The notes under the pieces: generated by a model
Told to the model about the DNA's origin: nothing
The model's database searches: none
What the model saw: only the letters and a program-made list of their open reading frames with translations
Shown here: positions 45,652-55,168 of the stretch, in pieces
Position numbering within the stretch: position 1 is the stretch's first letter
Layout of the letters: each line of letters starts with the position of its first letter
Program-made: the position numbers and the translations under genes
Origin: a virus
IMG/VR virus record: IMGVR_UViG_3300047563_000187
Coordinates: 1-64,000 of that record
DNA length: 64,000 nt
Strand: one strand, 5' to 3'

Positions 45652-47871
45652 TTACACCTTCTTGTAAATCTTCAGCGGCTTGTCCAGGTCTCCGTACACA
45701 CCAGAACGGTTGAGGTACAGGGTATATCCGCCGTCTCTATCCACGTAGGCACCCTTCTCGTTATCTCGAGACATCAGGAAGGATGGCTCCAGATTGATCG
45801 TAGAGCGGTTCAGCAGAGCTGGGCGGTATCCGGTGAAGTCAGTAGCATCCGCTCCTCCCGCTGGGTAGCTCAGCTTGTTGTAGTCGAACTCGATTACCAA
45901 GTCGATCTCATCAGTACGAGGTACTGGGAAATAGGTCGGGCGAACCTTCACGTTACGCTCGATCACATATACCGCCCAGACGTGGCGGAAGATCTCTGCT
46001 ACGACGATGTCTACTGTGTCGCCAAATGCCTGACGTGGAGGCACGTACATCTGTAGATTATGGCGAGACAGCAGTGGGTCTAAGCCTAGTTCTGAGATCT
46101 GGAAGTCAAACACCTCTTCTAGCATAGGGTGGTTGAAGCCAGTGCCCGGCGTTGAAGCGACTTTGCTACGCATCATTACGTCGTCCCACACTAATTTTAG
46201 TGGAACGTTACGCACAACTTTCATTTTGGAGTTGTCCAGGTCGAAGGAGATGTACACCTTCTTGAACTTCTCCAAGATCTCACTGGCAGTAGCCGAGTAG
46301 AGAGGGATCAGCTGCTTCTCAAGGAAAGTCTCGCCTTTATCTGCTGGATAGCAGCTCTTAGCTGGTACATTCCACTCCATGTTGTCGAACGACTCATTGA
46401 TATCCCCACGGCGTCCACGGATGGCGGTGCTGCGAGTTCTGGAGATGACGTTGTCACCACGAGTACGGAACATAGGAGCCATGCGTGCACGATCGATGTC
46501 CTCAACAAACTGGAACTCAGGGACCCAGCCACCGATACCAGAACGGACCAGTCCATCCACGTTAACCCCAATGTCATCCGCATCAGAGTCATCGCCAAGA
46601 CGCTTCTTCACGCCCATCGGAACTTGGTAGCGGTTGTACCAGTTCTTACCGCGGTAGAACTCAGTCTGAGGATTGTTACGGATGAACAGCTCGATAGGCA
46701 AGCCTTGCCCCAGGTTGTCTTCGATGGAGACGTCCAGCAGATACGAGAAGTCCTCCTTCAGATCAACGATTTCATCGCCAACCGGAGCTTGCCATACGAA
46801 GATCGGGAAGGTGTAGCTAGGTTTCACACGGTCCACGATCTCACGGACGGTCTGGTAAGCATCCAGTGACACACCTGCTTGCTTAAAGAGAACCTGGAAG
46901 GTGTGGTTCTTCAGGTGAGAACGCATCAGGCGATCTGTTACGTTACCAGGCACAGCAGGTGGCAGCTCGGTGTTATTCAGCAGCTGCTTAGGGATAAAGC
47001 TGTTGATCCACCAATCGCCATCCTTTTGATAGTCACGTACCTCGATCCAAGAGGCCAGCTGCTGGCCGGACTGGATGATGTCTCCTACTTCGATGTCTGG
47101 GCGGAAACCATACGGGATGTCGTAGTACTGGGATGCAGTAACTACGATCCAGTGACCATTCACACGGTCTTGGATAACGGATAGCACCTTCTCAGTCTGG
47201 CGGGCGTACGGCAGACCAAGAGCCAGGTTCAGACCTTGCTCGATGTACTGGATGTTAGGCCCATGGCCATATAGGAAGTACAAACCCTTCAGGAAATCTT
47301 TGTAGCGACCGATCGCCTTCTCTGGCGTCATATCAACTAAGTAGCCATACAGCTTCTCAAGCTGACCTTCATCCACGCAGTAGTCGGTTGCCCAGATGGC
47401 GTATTCCTCAACGCCCAGCTTAGTCGGACGCTTAGGGAAAGCCAGTTCGAACAGCGGACGATACAGCAGCAGCTCACCATCGTTGATCTCGAAGTGAACA
47501 CCACGCTCCAACGTAAGGGTTGGAAGCAGAGGGCGGTTCATCAAGTACTTAACAGTAGTCACACCTTCAGGAAGACGGAAGCGAACCGATAGTCCTGGCT
47601 CTGGAGAGTCCTCTTGAGACAGACGGATCAGCTTGATCTGGGAGTTGTAGGTCTCCTGGATAGAATCCAAGGAGATGTTACCTGCAAGCTGCAAGAATCG
47701 GCTGTAGACGTCACCAAGTTGGAAGGTAGACGCCTCTAGGATCCCATCGACCAGCTCGGAATCCTCAAAGATGGACACCCAGAAGTCAGACAGACCATAC
47801 AGGTAAGTAAGGGAACTTTGGTTCCCTTCGTTTACGTTTAGGCCAAGCTTGCTGGCCGGGGAGATGAACAT
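45652..47871 (-). CDS. Baseplate/tail structural protein
   Basis: 739 aa, no named domain, but position after the J-like baseplate gene (3 nt apart) and the length suggest a wedge component or fibre-attachment protein. Mixed alpha/beta with many aromatic residues. Confidence 0.55.
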   Translation of the reverse strand: MFISPASKLGLNVNEGNQSSLTYLYGLSDFWVSIFEDSELVDGILEASTFQLGDVYSRFLQLAGNISLDSIQETYNSQIKLIRLSQEDSPEPGLSVRFRLPEGVTTVKYLMNRPLLPTLTLERGVHFEINDGELLLYRPLFELAFPKRPTKLGVEEYAIWATDYCVDEGQLEKLYGYLVDMTPEKAIGRYKDFLKGLYFLYGHGPNIQYIEQGLNLALGLPYARQTEKVLSVIQDRVNGHWIVVTASQYYDIPYGFRPDIEVGDIIQSGQQLASWIEVRDYQKDGDWWINSFIPKQLLNNTELPPAVPGNVTDRLMRSHLKNHTFQVLFKQAGVSLDAYQTVREIVDRVKPSYTFPIFVWQAPVGDEIVDLKEDFSYLLDVSIEDNLGQGLPIELFIRNNPQTEFYRGKNWYNRYQVPMGVKKRLGDDSDADDIGVNVDGLVRSGIGGWVPEFQFVEDIDRARMAPMFRTRGDNVISRTRSTAIRGRRGDINESFDNMEWNVPAKSCYPADKGETFLEKQLIPLYSATASEILEKFKKVYISFDLDNSKMKVVRNVPLKLVWDDVMMRSKVASTPGTGFNHPMLEEVFDFQISELGLDPLLSRHNLQMYVPPRQAFGDTVDIVVAEIFRHVWAVYVIERNVKVRPTYFPVPRTDEIDLVIEFDYNKLSYPAGGADATDFTGYRPALLNRSTINLEPSFLMSRDNEKGAYVDRDGGYTLYLNRSGVYGDLDKPLKIYKKV

Positions 47872-47873
47872 GC

Positions 47874-49433
47874 TTATCCTCCGTTAACTACGAAGCGGTT
47901 AAGCAGGAATTTCTGTGTGGTGGACAGGTTGAAAGTATCGTTGATAGTTCCAGAGGCCACTTCCAGGTTCTTGTTTACTGCTGCGTAGGGAATCTCGATT
48001 GGGGTTACGATACCCTTGATCCCTGCGTCATCCAGGATGGCTGTCAGCTCCGATACGTAGAAGATGCCACCACGTTTGATGCCTTCGACATACTCACGAA
48101 CAGCCTTCTCAGTTGTCACTGCATCGTACACCACAGGGCTGTGAGTACTGATGTTAACATCAAGCTGCACCGGTTCAAACCCGCGGGCCATGTAGTTAGC
48201 ACAAACGACGCGGTTTAGCTTAGCCTTCAGGTATTCCTCGATGTCGCTGATGCCCACGAAGGACTTCACGATCAAGGATGCAGTGCTGTCTTTGTGCATA
48301 TCGCCAAAGGAGATCTTCAGTTGCTGACGAGCAGACAGACCAAAGTCCTTCAGAGGGTTTACTGGCACGCCATTGTTGTAGCGAGTACCTTCAGAGATCG
48401 TTACGGACATAGGAGCATTAGCAGGCACCAAGTCGTCTACCCCATCTGGATCACCTGTTACTGGCGAGCGAGATACGTGATAGATCGGACCCTGGATGTA
48501 CACATCGCCGTGTTCATCGGTGATGTACTGCTTGACGGTCTTGGTGATTGGCGTACTGCAATACACATCGACGTGTCCACCAGACTTGTAGGTGATGTGT
48601 CCGCCCGGGGCGTCCGGATCGTTGATAGTTACCTGGTCACGGTACATCTCCTTGTCACCATGGCCAACCACGAGAATATCCCGTACATAGTCAAAGACGT
48701 CATGTAGACGAGCCTCGACAGATGGGTCGTTGATCAGGTTACGAGTAGAGATAGCCGTCGGAGCACGGGTTACCATCTCAGTGTTCTTCTCACGAGCCAC
48801 AGCTGCCTTCTCAAGGTATAAAACGGTACCTTTGATGAAGTACGGGGAGAAAATCGTGAAGTAGATCAGGTCGCCTTCCTCAAGGCTGTAGTCTTCTGAC
48901 GGAGCCTCAGAGATCAGGGACAGGTCGGCATACCACAGATCTTCCGCAGAGTCGTACTGCATGTAAGTAACGCCTGGCACCGGTGTGTTTGTCGGAGGAT
49001 CTACCGTCAGGGATGCCTGTGGGTAGAACTTACGCTCGTTATCCGTGGAGAAGTACGCTGTAGATGGGATCTGCAGGGACTGTGGACGGTTGCCCGGGAA
49101 GGCAAAGTACAGACGAGCACGCACAACGGAGTTCTCACCAGCCTTACGGGTGATGAAGAAGTTGGACAGGATCTTATCAGCCGTCTCTTCTGGCGTATCG
49201 TTGGTGATATCCTTGATGGACATCTGTTCGAAGTACACAGCGATTGCCTTGTTAACTAACGCAATAAGCGTAGCACTAGGACGGATCACCATGTCTCGCA
49301 CACCGGTACCTTGACGGAAGTCTACTTCCGGGAACTTCGATTCCAGATACTGTTGGGCGAACACTTCGGCCTGGAGGACGTCGTCACGAGTCAGCTCCAG
49401 TTCATTCATAATTCCGAAAATGTTAGACATCAT
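47874..49433 (-). CDS. Baseplate J-like wedge protein
   Basis: 519 aa. N-terminal 'VDFRQGTGVRDMVIRPSATLIALVNKAI' (about 35-63) and later 'ARLYFAF…LQIPSTAYFST' match baseplate J/gp6-type wedge proteins; the C-terminal 'PVQLDVNISTHSPVVYDAVTTEKAVREYVEGIKRGG…YVSELTAILDDAGIKGI' corresponds to the family's core fold. Builds the baseplate wedge around the hub. ATG 49433 and 49430 are both possible starts. Confidence 0.85.
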   Translation of the reverse strand: MMSNIFGIMNELELTRDDVLQAEVFAQQYLESKFPEVDFRQGTGVRDMVIRPSATLIALVNKAIAVYFEQMSIKDITNDTPEETADKILSNFFITRKAGENSVVRARLYFAFPGNRPQSLQIPSTAYFSTDNERKFYPQASLTVDPPTNTPVPGVTYMQYDSAEDLWYADLSLISEAPSEDYSLEEGDLIYFTIFSPYFIKGTVLYLEKAAVAREKNTEMVTRAPTAISTRNLINDPSVEARLHDVFDYVRDILVVGHGDKEMYRDQVTINDPDAPGGHITYKSGGHVDVYCSTPITKTVKQYITDEHGDVYIQGPIYHVSRSPVTGDPDGVDDLVPANAPMSVTISEGTRYNNGVPVNPLKDFGLSARQQLKISFGDMHKDSTASLIVKSFVGISDIEEYLKAKLNRVVCANYMARGFEPVQLDVNISTHSPVVYDAVTTEKAVREYVEGIKRGGIFYVSELTAILDDAGIKGIVTPIEIPYAAVNKNLEVASGTINDTFNLSTTQKFLLNRFVVNGG

Positions 49434-49438
49434 TTACC

Positions 49439-49939
49439 TCATGCGTTGAAGACCATACCGGTGCTAGTGAACGGGACGGAGATTGGGGCAGACTTACCGG
49501 CCTTCGTGAGAACACGTAGCTGCACGATAGTGTACTCGTCGCCCTGTCTTGCATCCAGTACCTCTACGCTATCCATTTGGGATTCAAGACTGTACTTATT
49601 GCTGTTCAGGATGTTCTTCGCTTGATCTACTGCTGACTTCACGCTGACTTCGATGGCAGATTTAGCCTCAGAGGTCGAGTAAGTCCCGACGTTCGAGTAC
49701 TGCATGAAATCCTGGAAGTCCGTGCCAAGAGAGGTGTTGATGACATCGCTGCCTCTTCTCGTAGTCAGGCACTTCAGGAAGACCTGCACGACCTTCTCAA
49801 CACCGGTGATTCTCCGAGGGGTTGCCCCTAGCGTGAATTTCAGCTTGGAGTTAGGGAACCCGTCTGGGAAGTCAAACAGCAGTAAGTCATAGCGGTCGTT
49901 CTTTCGCAGGTTCACATCGTTACGTAGACGACTTGTCAT
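49439..49939 (-). CDS. gp25-like baseplate wedge protein
   Basis: 166 aa. 'FLKCLTTRRGSDVINTSLGTDFQDFM' with following helices and C-terminal strands resembles the GPW/gp25 family, which links wedge and sheath. Lies directly upstream of the J-like gene as in other contractile phages. Confidence 0.7.
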   Translation of the reverse strand: MTSRLRNDVNLRKNDRYDLLLFDFPDGFPNSKLKFTLGATPRRITGVEKVVQVFLKCLTTRRGSDVINTSLGTDFQDFMQYSNVGTYSTSEAKSAIEVSVKSAVDQAKNILNSNKYSLESQMDSVEVLDARQGDEYTIVQLRVLTKAGKSAPISVPFTSTGMVFNA

Positions 49940-49942
49940 GGA

Positions 49943-50323
49943 TTACCTCTGTACTAGTTCTCTCCCTTGCAGCAGGTTTTTGCTAACCTGGTGGGAGTAT
50001 TTCCACTGATCACCTACTCGTCTTGCCTCAGCGGCTGCATCGGCTAGATAGCCTTTACGAGTGGTAAGGCGGAGTTCATATTCGTGCTGGAGGGACTCAA
50101 CGTCCCGATAGGCTGTCAGCATAGCCCCTTCAGATCGGCTGGCACTCGAGTCGATCCTGGATTGGATCGAACGTACAAGCGTATCTAAAAAAATACCGTT
50201 GAGATAATCTTGAGGCTCTCCTAAAGGAGAAGCGGGGTCCCCATGGAACCCCGCGACTGCATCAAGATACTTCTGAACGGCATCGTATAGCTTGCTGACC
50301 TCCGATGGAGTGTCTACTGCCAT
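49943..50323 (-). CDS. Hypothetical protein
   Basis: 126 aa, helical, no family recognised. Between the sigma-like gene and the gp25-like gene. Confidence 0.6.
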   Translation of the reverse strand: MAVDTPSEVSKLYDAVQKYLDAVAGFHGDPASPLGEPQDYLNGIFLDTLVRSIQSRIDSSASRSEGAMLTAYRDVESLQHEYELRLTTRKGYLADAAAEARRVGDQWKYSHQVSKNLLQGRELVQR

Positions 50324-50324
50324 A

Positions 50325-51065
50325 TTACCATTCTCCGTAATCCTTGATGAGCTTCTCTACCTTCTCACGCAGCTTACGAACCGCATAGTTGTATGCGTTG
50401 ATGTTCATGTTCATACGTGCTGCGGTCTGACCGGCTGGTACATCATTAGCACGATCATTGAAGAGTTCAAGCTCTTCTTTGGTCAGGTGGCTCTTGATGT
50501 AGTTTAGCTTGATGGCATCTTGATTGAAACCACTATGCTCCTTGGCATAAGTCGCACCAGATTCACTGAAATCGTTGAAGATCAGTGTGGCGAACTTGCT
50601 GGTTTCCTTCTCTGTCCACCCAAGCTTATGGGCCAGCTCTTTGTGGTTTGGCTGACGACCAAGCTCATCTTCCAGCTGGGTACGAGCGTTGTTGTACTGA
50701 CCATACAGACGCTGCTTGTCTTCCCCCATATCCGCAAAGTTCTGGTGCTGGTAGTTCAGACGCTTGGTCTTCTGCACCCAGTTGTAAGCGTGAGTGGACA
50801 GCTTAGTGCCTTTGTCCGGGCTGTACGTGTTGATTGCACGGATGGTCCAGCTAACGGCTTCACCCTTCAGGGCTGACTGCGGCAGGGAACCAGACAGAGC
50901 GTTCACTTCCTTCAAGATGATGGGTTTGAGGCTGTTAACCAGATCCCGCAAAGCTCTCTTGTCGCCGGTACTTTTCCAGCGAGTGTAGAGCTCCATATCC
51001 CGATCGCCTAGATTGGCGTTCGTTTGTGCCTGAGTTAGAGGCGGCTTGTTATCTTCATCGAACAT
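50325..51065 (-). CDS. Sigma-70 family-like RNA polymerase sigma factor
   Basis: 246 aa with the order of sigma regions 2-4. Region 2: 'RDLVNSLKPIILKEVN' then 'WTIRAINTYSPDKGTKLSTHAYNWVQKTKRL' (about 75-106; compare 'AI..fdp.kG.kFsTyA..wI'). Region 3: 'LEDELGRQPNHKELAHKLGWTEKE' (about 132-155). Region 4-like helix-turn-helix: 'PAGQTAARMNMNINAYNYAVRKLREK' (about 209-234). Probably redirects host RNA polymerase to phage promoters. Embedded among baseplate genes. Confidence 0.78.
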   Translation of the reverse strand: MFDEDNKPPLTQAQTNANLGDRDMELYTRWKSTGDKRALRDLVNSLKPIILKEVNALSGSLPQSALKGEAVSWTIRAINTYSPDKGTKLSTHAYNWVQKTKRLNYQHQNFADMGEDKQRLYGQYNNARTQLEDELGRQPNHKELAHKLGWTEKETSKFATLIFNDFSESGATYAKEHSGFNQDAIKLNYIKSHLTKEELELFNDRANDVPAGQTAARMNMNINAYNYAVRKLREKVEKLIKDYGEW

Positions 51066-51066
51066 C

Positions 51067-51345
51067 TTAAACCTCTTGTGTTAAGTTGAAACTCGTAACG
51101 ACCATGTACGTGTAGTTCATCAGATAATCTTGCATCAGTCGACTGCAACGACGAAGGACAAAGCAGTCCTTCGCATTAGATGTTTTAGACAGGTAGCCGC
51201 CGTTGTAGATTTCCTTAGGGATTGCGTAAGACCATCTACGAACGGTGTTGATGCCGGTACTTTCCAGTTCTCCTTGGGCGTCGGACGAACCGACGACCTT
51301 GGAGGTACTATCCACGTCGCTAGGAGACCATTCAGGATACACCAT
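51067..51345 (-). CDS. Hypothetical protein
   Basis: 92 aa, no family recognised. Its ATG lies only 2 nt after a GGTATAAGTA element, so a transcript from that element would be nearly leaderless; GAGG in front of the motif may instead serve as ribosome site in a read-through transcript. Confidence 0.55.
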   Translation of the reverse strand: MVYPEWSPSDVDSTSKVVGSSDAQGELESTGINTVRRWSYAIPKEIYNGGYLSKTSNAKDCFVLRRCSRLMQDYLMNYTYMVVTSFNLTQEV

Positions 51346-51347
51346 AG

Positions 51348-51357
51348 TACTTATACC
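51348..51357 (-). promoter_or_regulatory. GGTATAAGTA promoter-like element (minus strand)
   Basis: The only exact copy noticed on the minus strand, followed by CTATGG, upstream of the 92-aa gene and the sigma-like gene. Confidence 0.55.
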
Positions 51358-51360
51358 TCG

Positions 51361-54300
51361 TTATTCAGCATATGGGCCTTGACCCATCCAGATTTGACCT
51401 TCTTCAGCACGACGCTGGACAAGTCCATTACTCACCTTGCCGCCAGAGCGGTTGTACAGCTTCATGGCGACCGGGACGTTGGCCCAATCCTTGGTCCGCA
51501 AGGCTGTGTTAATGGCTCTGAACTTATCATCGCGAGAGTAGAAGTACTCACCTGCGTTGTAGCTGAATGAAATCAGAGCGGTCCTCTTGTTGTTATCCAT
51601 CTCATCCCAGTACGGGATATTACGTAAGATGGATACATTGAATCTCACGCGGTATTCCATCAATCTCACAGCTCTAGTCTGGTCAATAGCTGGGTCGCTC
51701 ATACGAACAGGGGTACCGTCTTCGTAGAAGCGGCAGCCGTACCCGATAGTAGCGTATCCAGACCCATCGTCGTAAGGATGAGGGATGAAGTCTTCCTTCG
51801 CAACCAGATACTTAAAGACTTGTGGGGGAATATCACCGCTGGATGGCTCAAAGCCTAGATCGCCCAGCTTGACCGTGTTAGTTGGCTGTCCAGCTGCAAT
51901 GACGACAGGAGTGATCTTGTCGTAGGTCAGGAACGGACTAGCCTCGATCTCACGGAAGCCTTCTGCGATACCTGTAGGTGATTCTCCACCTTCGGTCTTC
52001 TCCAGGGCAGTTAGCTTAGCACCGACCGAGATCAGCTCCCAGCCACCTGTTTGAGCCTTCTCACGGATTTGCTCCAGCTCGGTTCTTGTGTAGTTGTGCA
52101 CATACTGTACCTCTACCTTGTCACTTACGTGCCACATCGAGATATCCACGAATTTCTGTCCCTCTTCACAATAGTCGCGTTCGACTGTCGGTAAGCTGAC
52201 GATGTTGCGGGCTACCAGGTTCAAGTTACCAAGAGTGGAGTAGTACAGGTTGTAGGCTGTATCAATCCCATCTTTAGCGGCTTGATCTGTAGAGCCGACG
52301 TCCCATACGCCGCCTTTACGTGTGACCGGGGACGCTTCACCTGTGTTCAGGTCTTGAAGCATTACTGGATTTGCCGCACCAACGCCAAGTACCTCGCCGT
52401 AGAAACGGCAGGCAATCTTATAGGCGGTCATGTTGGAGAAGATGCGAGGATCTTCGTCCAGACCCAGGACTTGGGCAAGCCATGGATCAACAGCAGGGAT
52501 GAAGCAGGAGGCCAGCTCCGTGTAAGTCATGGCAGAAGCCATGCCGACAGTGGTGCTAGAGTATCCGGCAGCATCGATGCTGTGGGTTACGCTTGAGCAG
52601 AAACCGTGATAGCTATCACGTTGCGGTGACGGATCGATTACATCCATCGGGTAACCCGCGATGATATACGGGTTGAATACGCAGTTTACCTGGCCGGTAC
52701 GAGATTGGGCATGCGACATGGCATACTCCTTATCCGCAATAGCAAACCCCATACGTTGGTTGTCAGATAGACCAGATTCAGTACCCCAAGGGTTCATGCT
52801 AGCTTGTCCTTTCGGATAGGCTTTAGCATAGGCCTTTCCGTAGCTGGCAATTTCTTCCTGCTTCTCAGTTGGTAGCTTCTTAACAGAGAATCCAGCTGCT
52901 GCCTTGTCCCACTCAAACACTGTCGTAGTAGGGATTTTGACTGGAATCCCCTCCTCGCTAGTAGAAGCAGCCGGCTTATCGGACTCTGCCGGAGTATTCA
53001 GCTGCTTATGAGTATCCGCTTCGGTATTCTTGTTGCCCCGCTGGTTGTTCACGTTGTGCTTAGTGTTAAGCAGTGAGTACCACATTGGGAACTGAGAGAT
53101 CTGCGGACGGATACCCGTACCCCACTCATAGACGCCTACCTTGCTCGTGTAGGCCATCATAGTGGCGTTCAGGTTGGCAGCCTGCTTGATACGAACGCTA
53201 TGTGGAGCCAAGTACTGCAACTGCACAGGGGTGTTGCCGGCATCACCTTTCTCTAACCCCGACATGAAGACCATACGGCTTGGGATGTCGAAGTTGCTGA
53301 AGTTGATGCTGAACGAGTCGTACATGTACGGCAGGATCACGTTGCAGATTGGCGAGTAGTAGAACGGCATGTTCGGCTTCACGATCGTCTCAACGGTAGA
53401 TCCATCACCCTTGATAGCAGGACTGTTCAGGAACGCAATGCTGTAGTGGCAGAAGTTCAGGAATTCAGCTACCAGGTTGGCAAAAGACACCTTTTGGTAA
53501 GCACTCATCCACTCTTGCAGAGCTGACTGCACCATTTCTGCCATGAGAGCAGTAGCAAAACCTGCTGTCTTAGCAAACGGCGGAGAGATAATCTTCAGGA
53601 CGCCGACTGAGTTCTCCATAGAGCCCTTAGTTGGGTCGGTCACTCCGCTTAGCTGCATGCGGTCGCCTTGAATGGCTGACTCGAGGAATGGGTGGCCGGT
53701 CATCTTGATGAACATCTTCAAACCTTCTTCCACTAGAGGGATGTACATCTCCTCTGCGGCTTCAGATGAAGTAGTGCCGGTTAGGTTGTACGCATCGAAC
53801 TTGATGGTGTTCCACAGGGCTACGATAGCCCCTGGAATGCCTTGCAGCTGCTCAAATCTATCCAATGCATTGCGGGGAAGTCCATTGATATCGCCTACGG
53901 GGCCGCTACCTTGTTCCTTCTTCTCAACCCCTACTTTACCCCTCTCAATCCCCTGCATGATACGGGTAAATGCAGTCCCGCTCCCCATTAGAGAGGACTT
54001 AACAGAACCGTCTACGTTGGCACCATTAGCTGATAAGCCTTCAATGCCGAGCCCGAAGAAAGTCAAAGCAATTTCCTGCAGAATGTATAGAGGATGTACA
54101 CATTCCAATGTCACCATGGCGTTGGCACCACCCCCACCGATAGACTTGCTCTCACCGATGTTGATGGCTACGCCTGAGAAGATCTGCTTGTATGCCTCAC
54201 GAGAAGCTTGGTCTGCCTTGACGTCGCTGCTGTAGTCAGCTCCTTCCGCACTAACAGAGTCTTCCTTAGCGATATCGTAAGGGGTCTGTGCCTCATTAAA

Positions 54301-54507
54301 GTCACGGTAGAAAATGTGGACCTTCGGGTAGTAGTTCTTGCCGATTTCTACCATACCATCATAAGGAGGCAGGTAGACAGTAGCTCTAGGGAGATCCCCC
54401 ATGGCTGTAGTCACGCTGGCTGAACTAAAGGGGACCTCGATCCCCTCAATGTACACGCGAAAGTCGGTGTATAGGTGGTCGCCACCCAGTTCGTTAATTG
54501 ATCGCAC
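51361..54507 (-). CDS. Large tail/baseplate hub protein with C-terminal lysozyme domain
   Basis: 1048 aa. The C-terminus (about 895-1045) is a GH24 lysozyme: 'LVAKEDFIPHPYDDGSGYATIGYG' holds the Glu…Asp…Thr catalytic set, followed by 'RTALISFSYNAGEY' and 'VQRRAEEGQIWM'. The first ~800 residues have no enzyme motif and probably form the hub or tail tip. The lysozyme would cut peptidoglycan during DNA entry. Overlaps the next upstream gene by 14 nt. Confidence 0.8.
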   Translation of the reverse strand: MRSINELGGDHLYTDFRVYIEGIEVPFSSASVTTAMGDLPRATVYLPPYDGMVEIGKNYYPKVHIFYRDFNEAQTPYDIAKEDSVSAEGADYSSDVKADQASREAYKQIFSGVAINIGESKSIGGGGANAMVTLECVHPLYILQEIALTFFGLGIEGLSANGANVDGSVKSSLMGSGTAFTRIMQGIERGKVGVEKKEQGSGPVGDINGLPRNALDRFEQLQGIPGAIVALWNTIKFDAYNLTGTTSSEAAEEMYIPLVEEGLKMFIKMTGHPFLESAIQGDRMQLSGVTDPTKGSMENSVGVLKIISPPFAKTAGFATALMAEMVQSALQEWMSAYQKVSFANLVAEFLNFCHYSIAFLNSPAIKGDGSTVETIVKPNMPFYYSPICNVILPYMYDSFSINFSNFDIPSRMVFMSGLEKGDAGNTPVQLQYLAPHSVRIKQAANLNATMMAYTSKVGVYEWGTGIRPQISQFPMWYSLLNTKHNVNNQRGNKNTEADTHKQLNTPAESDKPAASTSEEGIPVKIPTTTVFEWDKAAAGFSVKKLPTEKQEEIASYGKAYAKAYPKGQASMNPWGTESGLSDNQRMGFAIADKEYAMSHAQSRTGQVNCVFNPYIIAGYPMDVIDPSPQRDSYHGFCSSVTHSIDAAGYSSTTVGMASAMTYTELASCFIPAVDPWLAQVLGLDEDPRIFSNMTAYKIACRFYGEVLGVGAANPVMLQDLNTGEASPVTRKGGVWDVGSTDQAAKDGIDTAYNLYYSTLGNLNLVARNIVSLPTVERDYCEEGQKFVDISMWHVSDKVEVQYVHNYTRTELEQIREKAQTGGWELISVGAKLTALEKTEGGESPTGIAEGFREIEASPFLTYDKITPVVIAAGQPTNTVKLGDLGFEPSSGDIPPQVFKYLVAKEDFIPHPYDDGSGYATIGYGCRFYEDGTPVRMSDPAIDQTRAVRLMEYRVRFNVSILRNIPYWDEMDNNKRTALISFSYNAGEYFYSRDDKFRAINTALRTKDWANVPVAMKLYNRSGGKVSNGLVQRRAEEGQIWMGQGPYAE

Positions 54508-55159
54508 TTCCGTACACTCCGTAATATGCTGTCATGATGAGGGCTCTTTCGAGCTCATCCTTCACCGTCATAGTGTAGTCTACCTCATCTGAGTTCATTT
54601 TCAGAGCACGAAGATTGCCTGCAAGCTTATCCATCGTTTGATGATCGATGATTGTGCTGTAAAGAGCAGATCTGATTGGCAGTGGAGTAGACGGAACAGA
54701 CTCGATACCCATCAGAGCTCCCGAGTAGGTGTTACCCAGGTATTCCAGGAAGGCACCTGAGTCACCTTTGAGGGTCACCACGGAGCCCACAGGAGGCACT
54801 GTGAGCGTACTCTTCTTACGAGCCATAGCTCCGGCTAGACAAGCCTTACAAACGCCTCCAGGGGCCGTACAGGTGCTTGTATCGCGTACTCTGAGCTCGT
54901 ACACACCCTGACGCCACAGGTTCTCCAGGTACGCCTGGGTGATAGGTTGTCCGTTGGCCAGGTTAATCATGCCAATTGTGTCTGTTTCTGCTTGTAACTT
55001 AAGGCCTACGAGCGTCTTGCAGTCCTCGATGACCACCTTGACCGTCGGGTAGATAACCCGACGGGCAAAGCGATAGAGGTCCATGTCTCGCTTAGGCGTT
55101 ACGTTAAAGATGTTCTCAAGGAACAGAGCGTTCGCATAAGAACGGTTACCTAAAGCCAT
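54494..55159 (-). CDS. Tail/baseplate structural protein
   Basis: 221 aa, no family recognised. Contains 'CTAPGGVCKACLAG', a Cys cluster. Assignment rests on position between tape measure and hub genes. Confidence 0.5.
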   Translation of the reverse strand: MALGNRSYANALFLENIFNVTPKRDMDLYRFARRVIYPTVKVVIEDCKTLVGLKLQAETDTIGMINLANGQPITQAYLENLWRQGVYELRVRDTSTCTAPGGVCKACLAGAMARKKSTLTVPPVGSVVTLKGDSGAFLEYLGNTYSGALMGIESVPSTPLPIRSALYSTIIDHQTMDKLAGNLRALKMNSDEVDYTMTVKDELERALIMTAYYGVYGSAIN

Positions 55160-55168
55160 TGTATCTCC

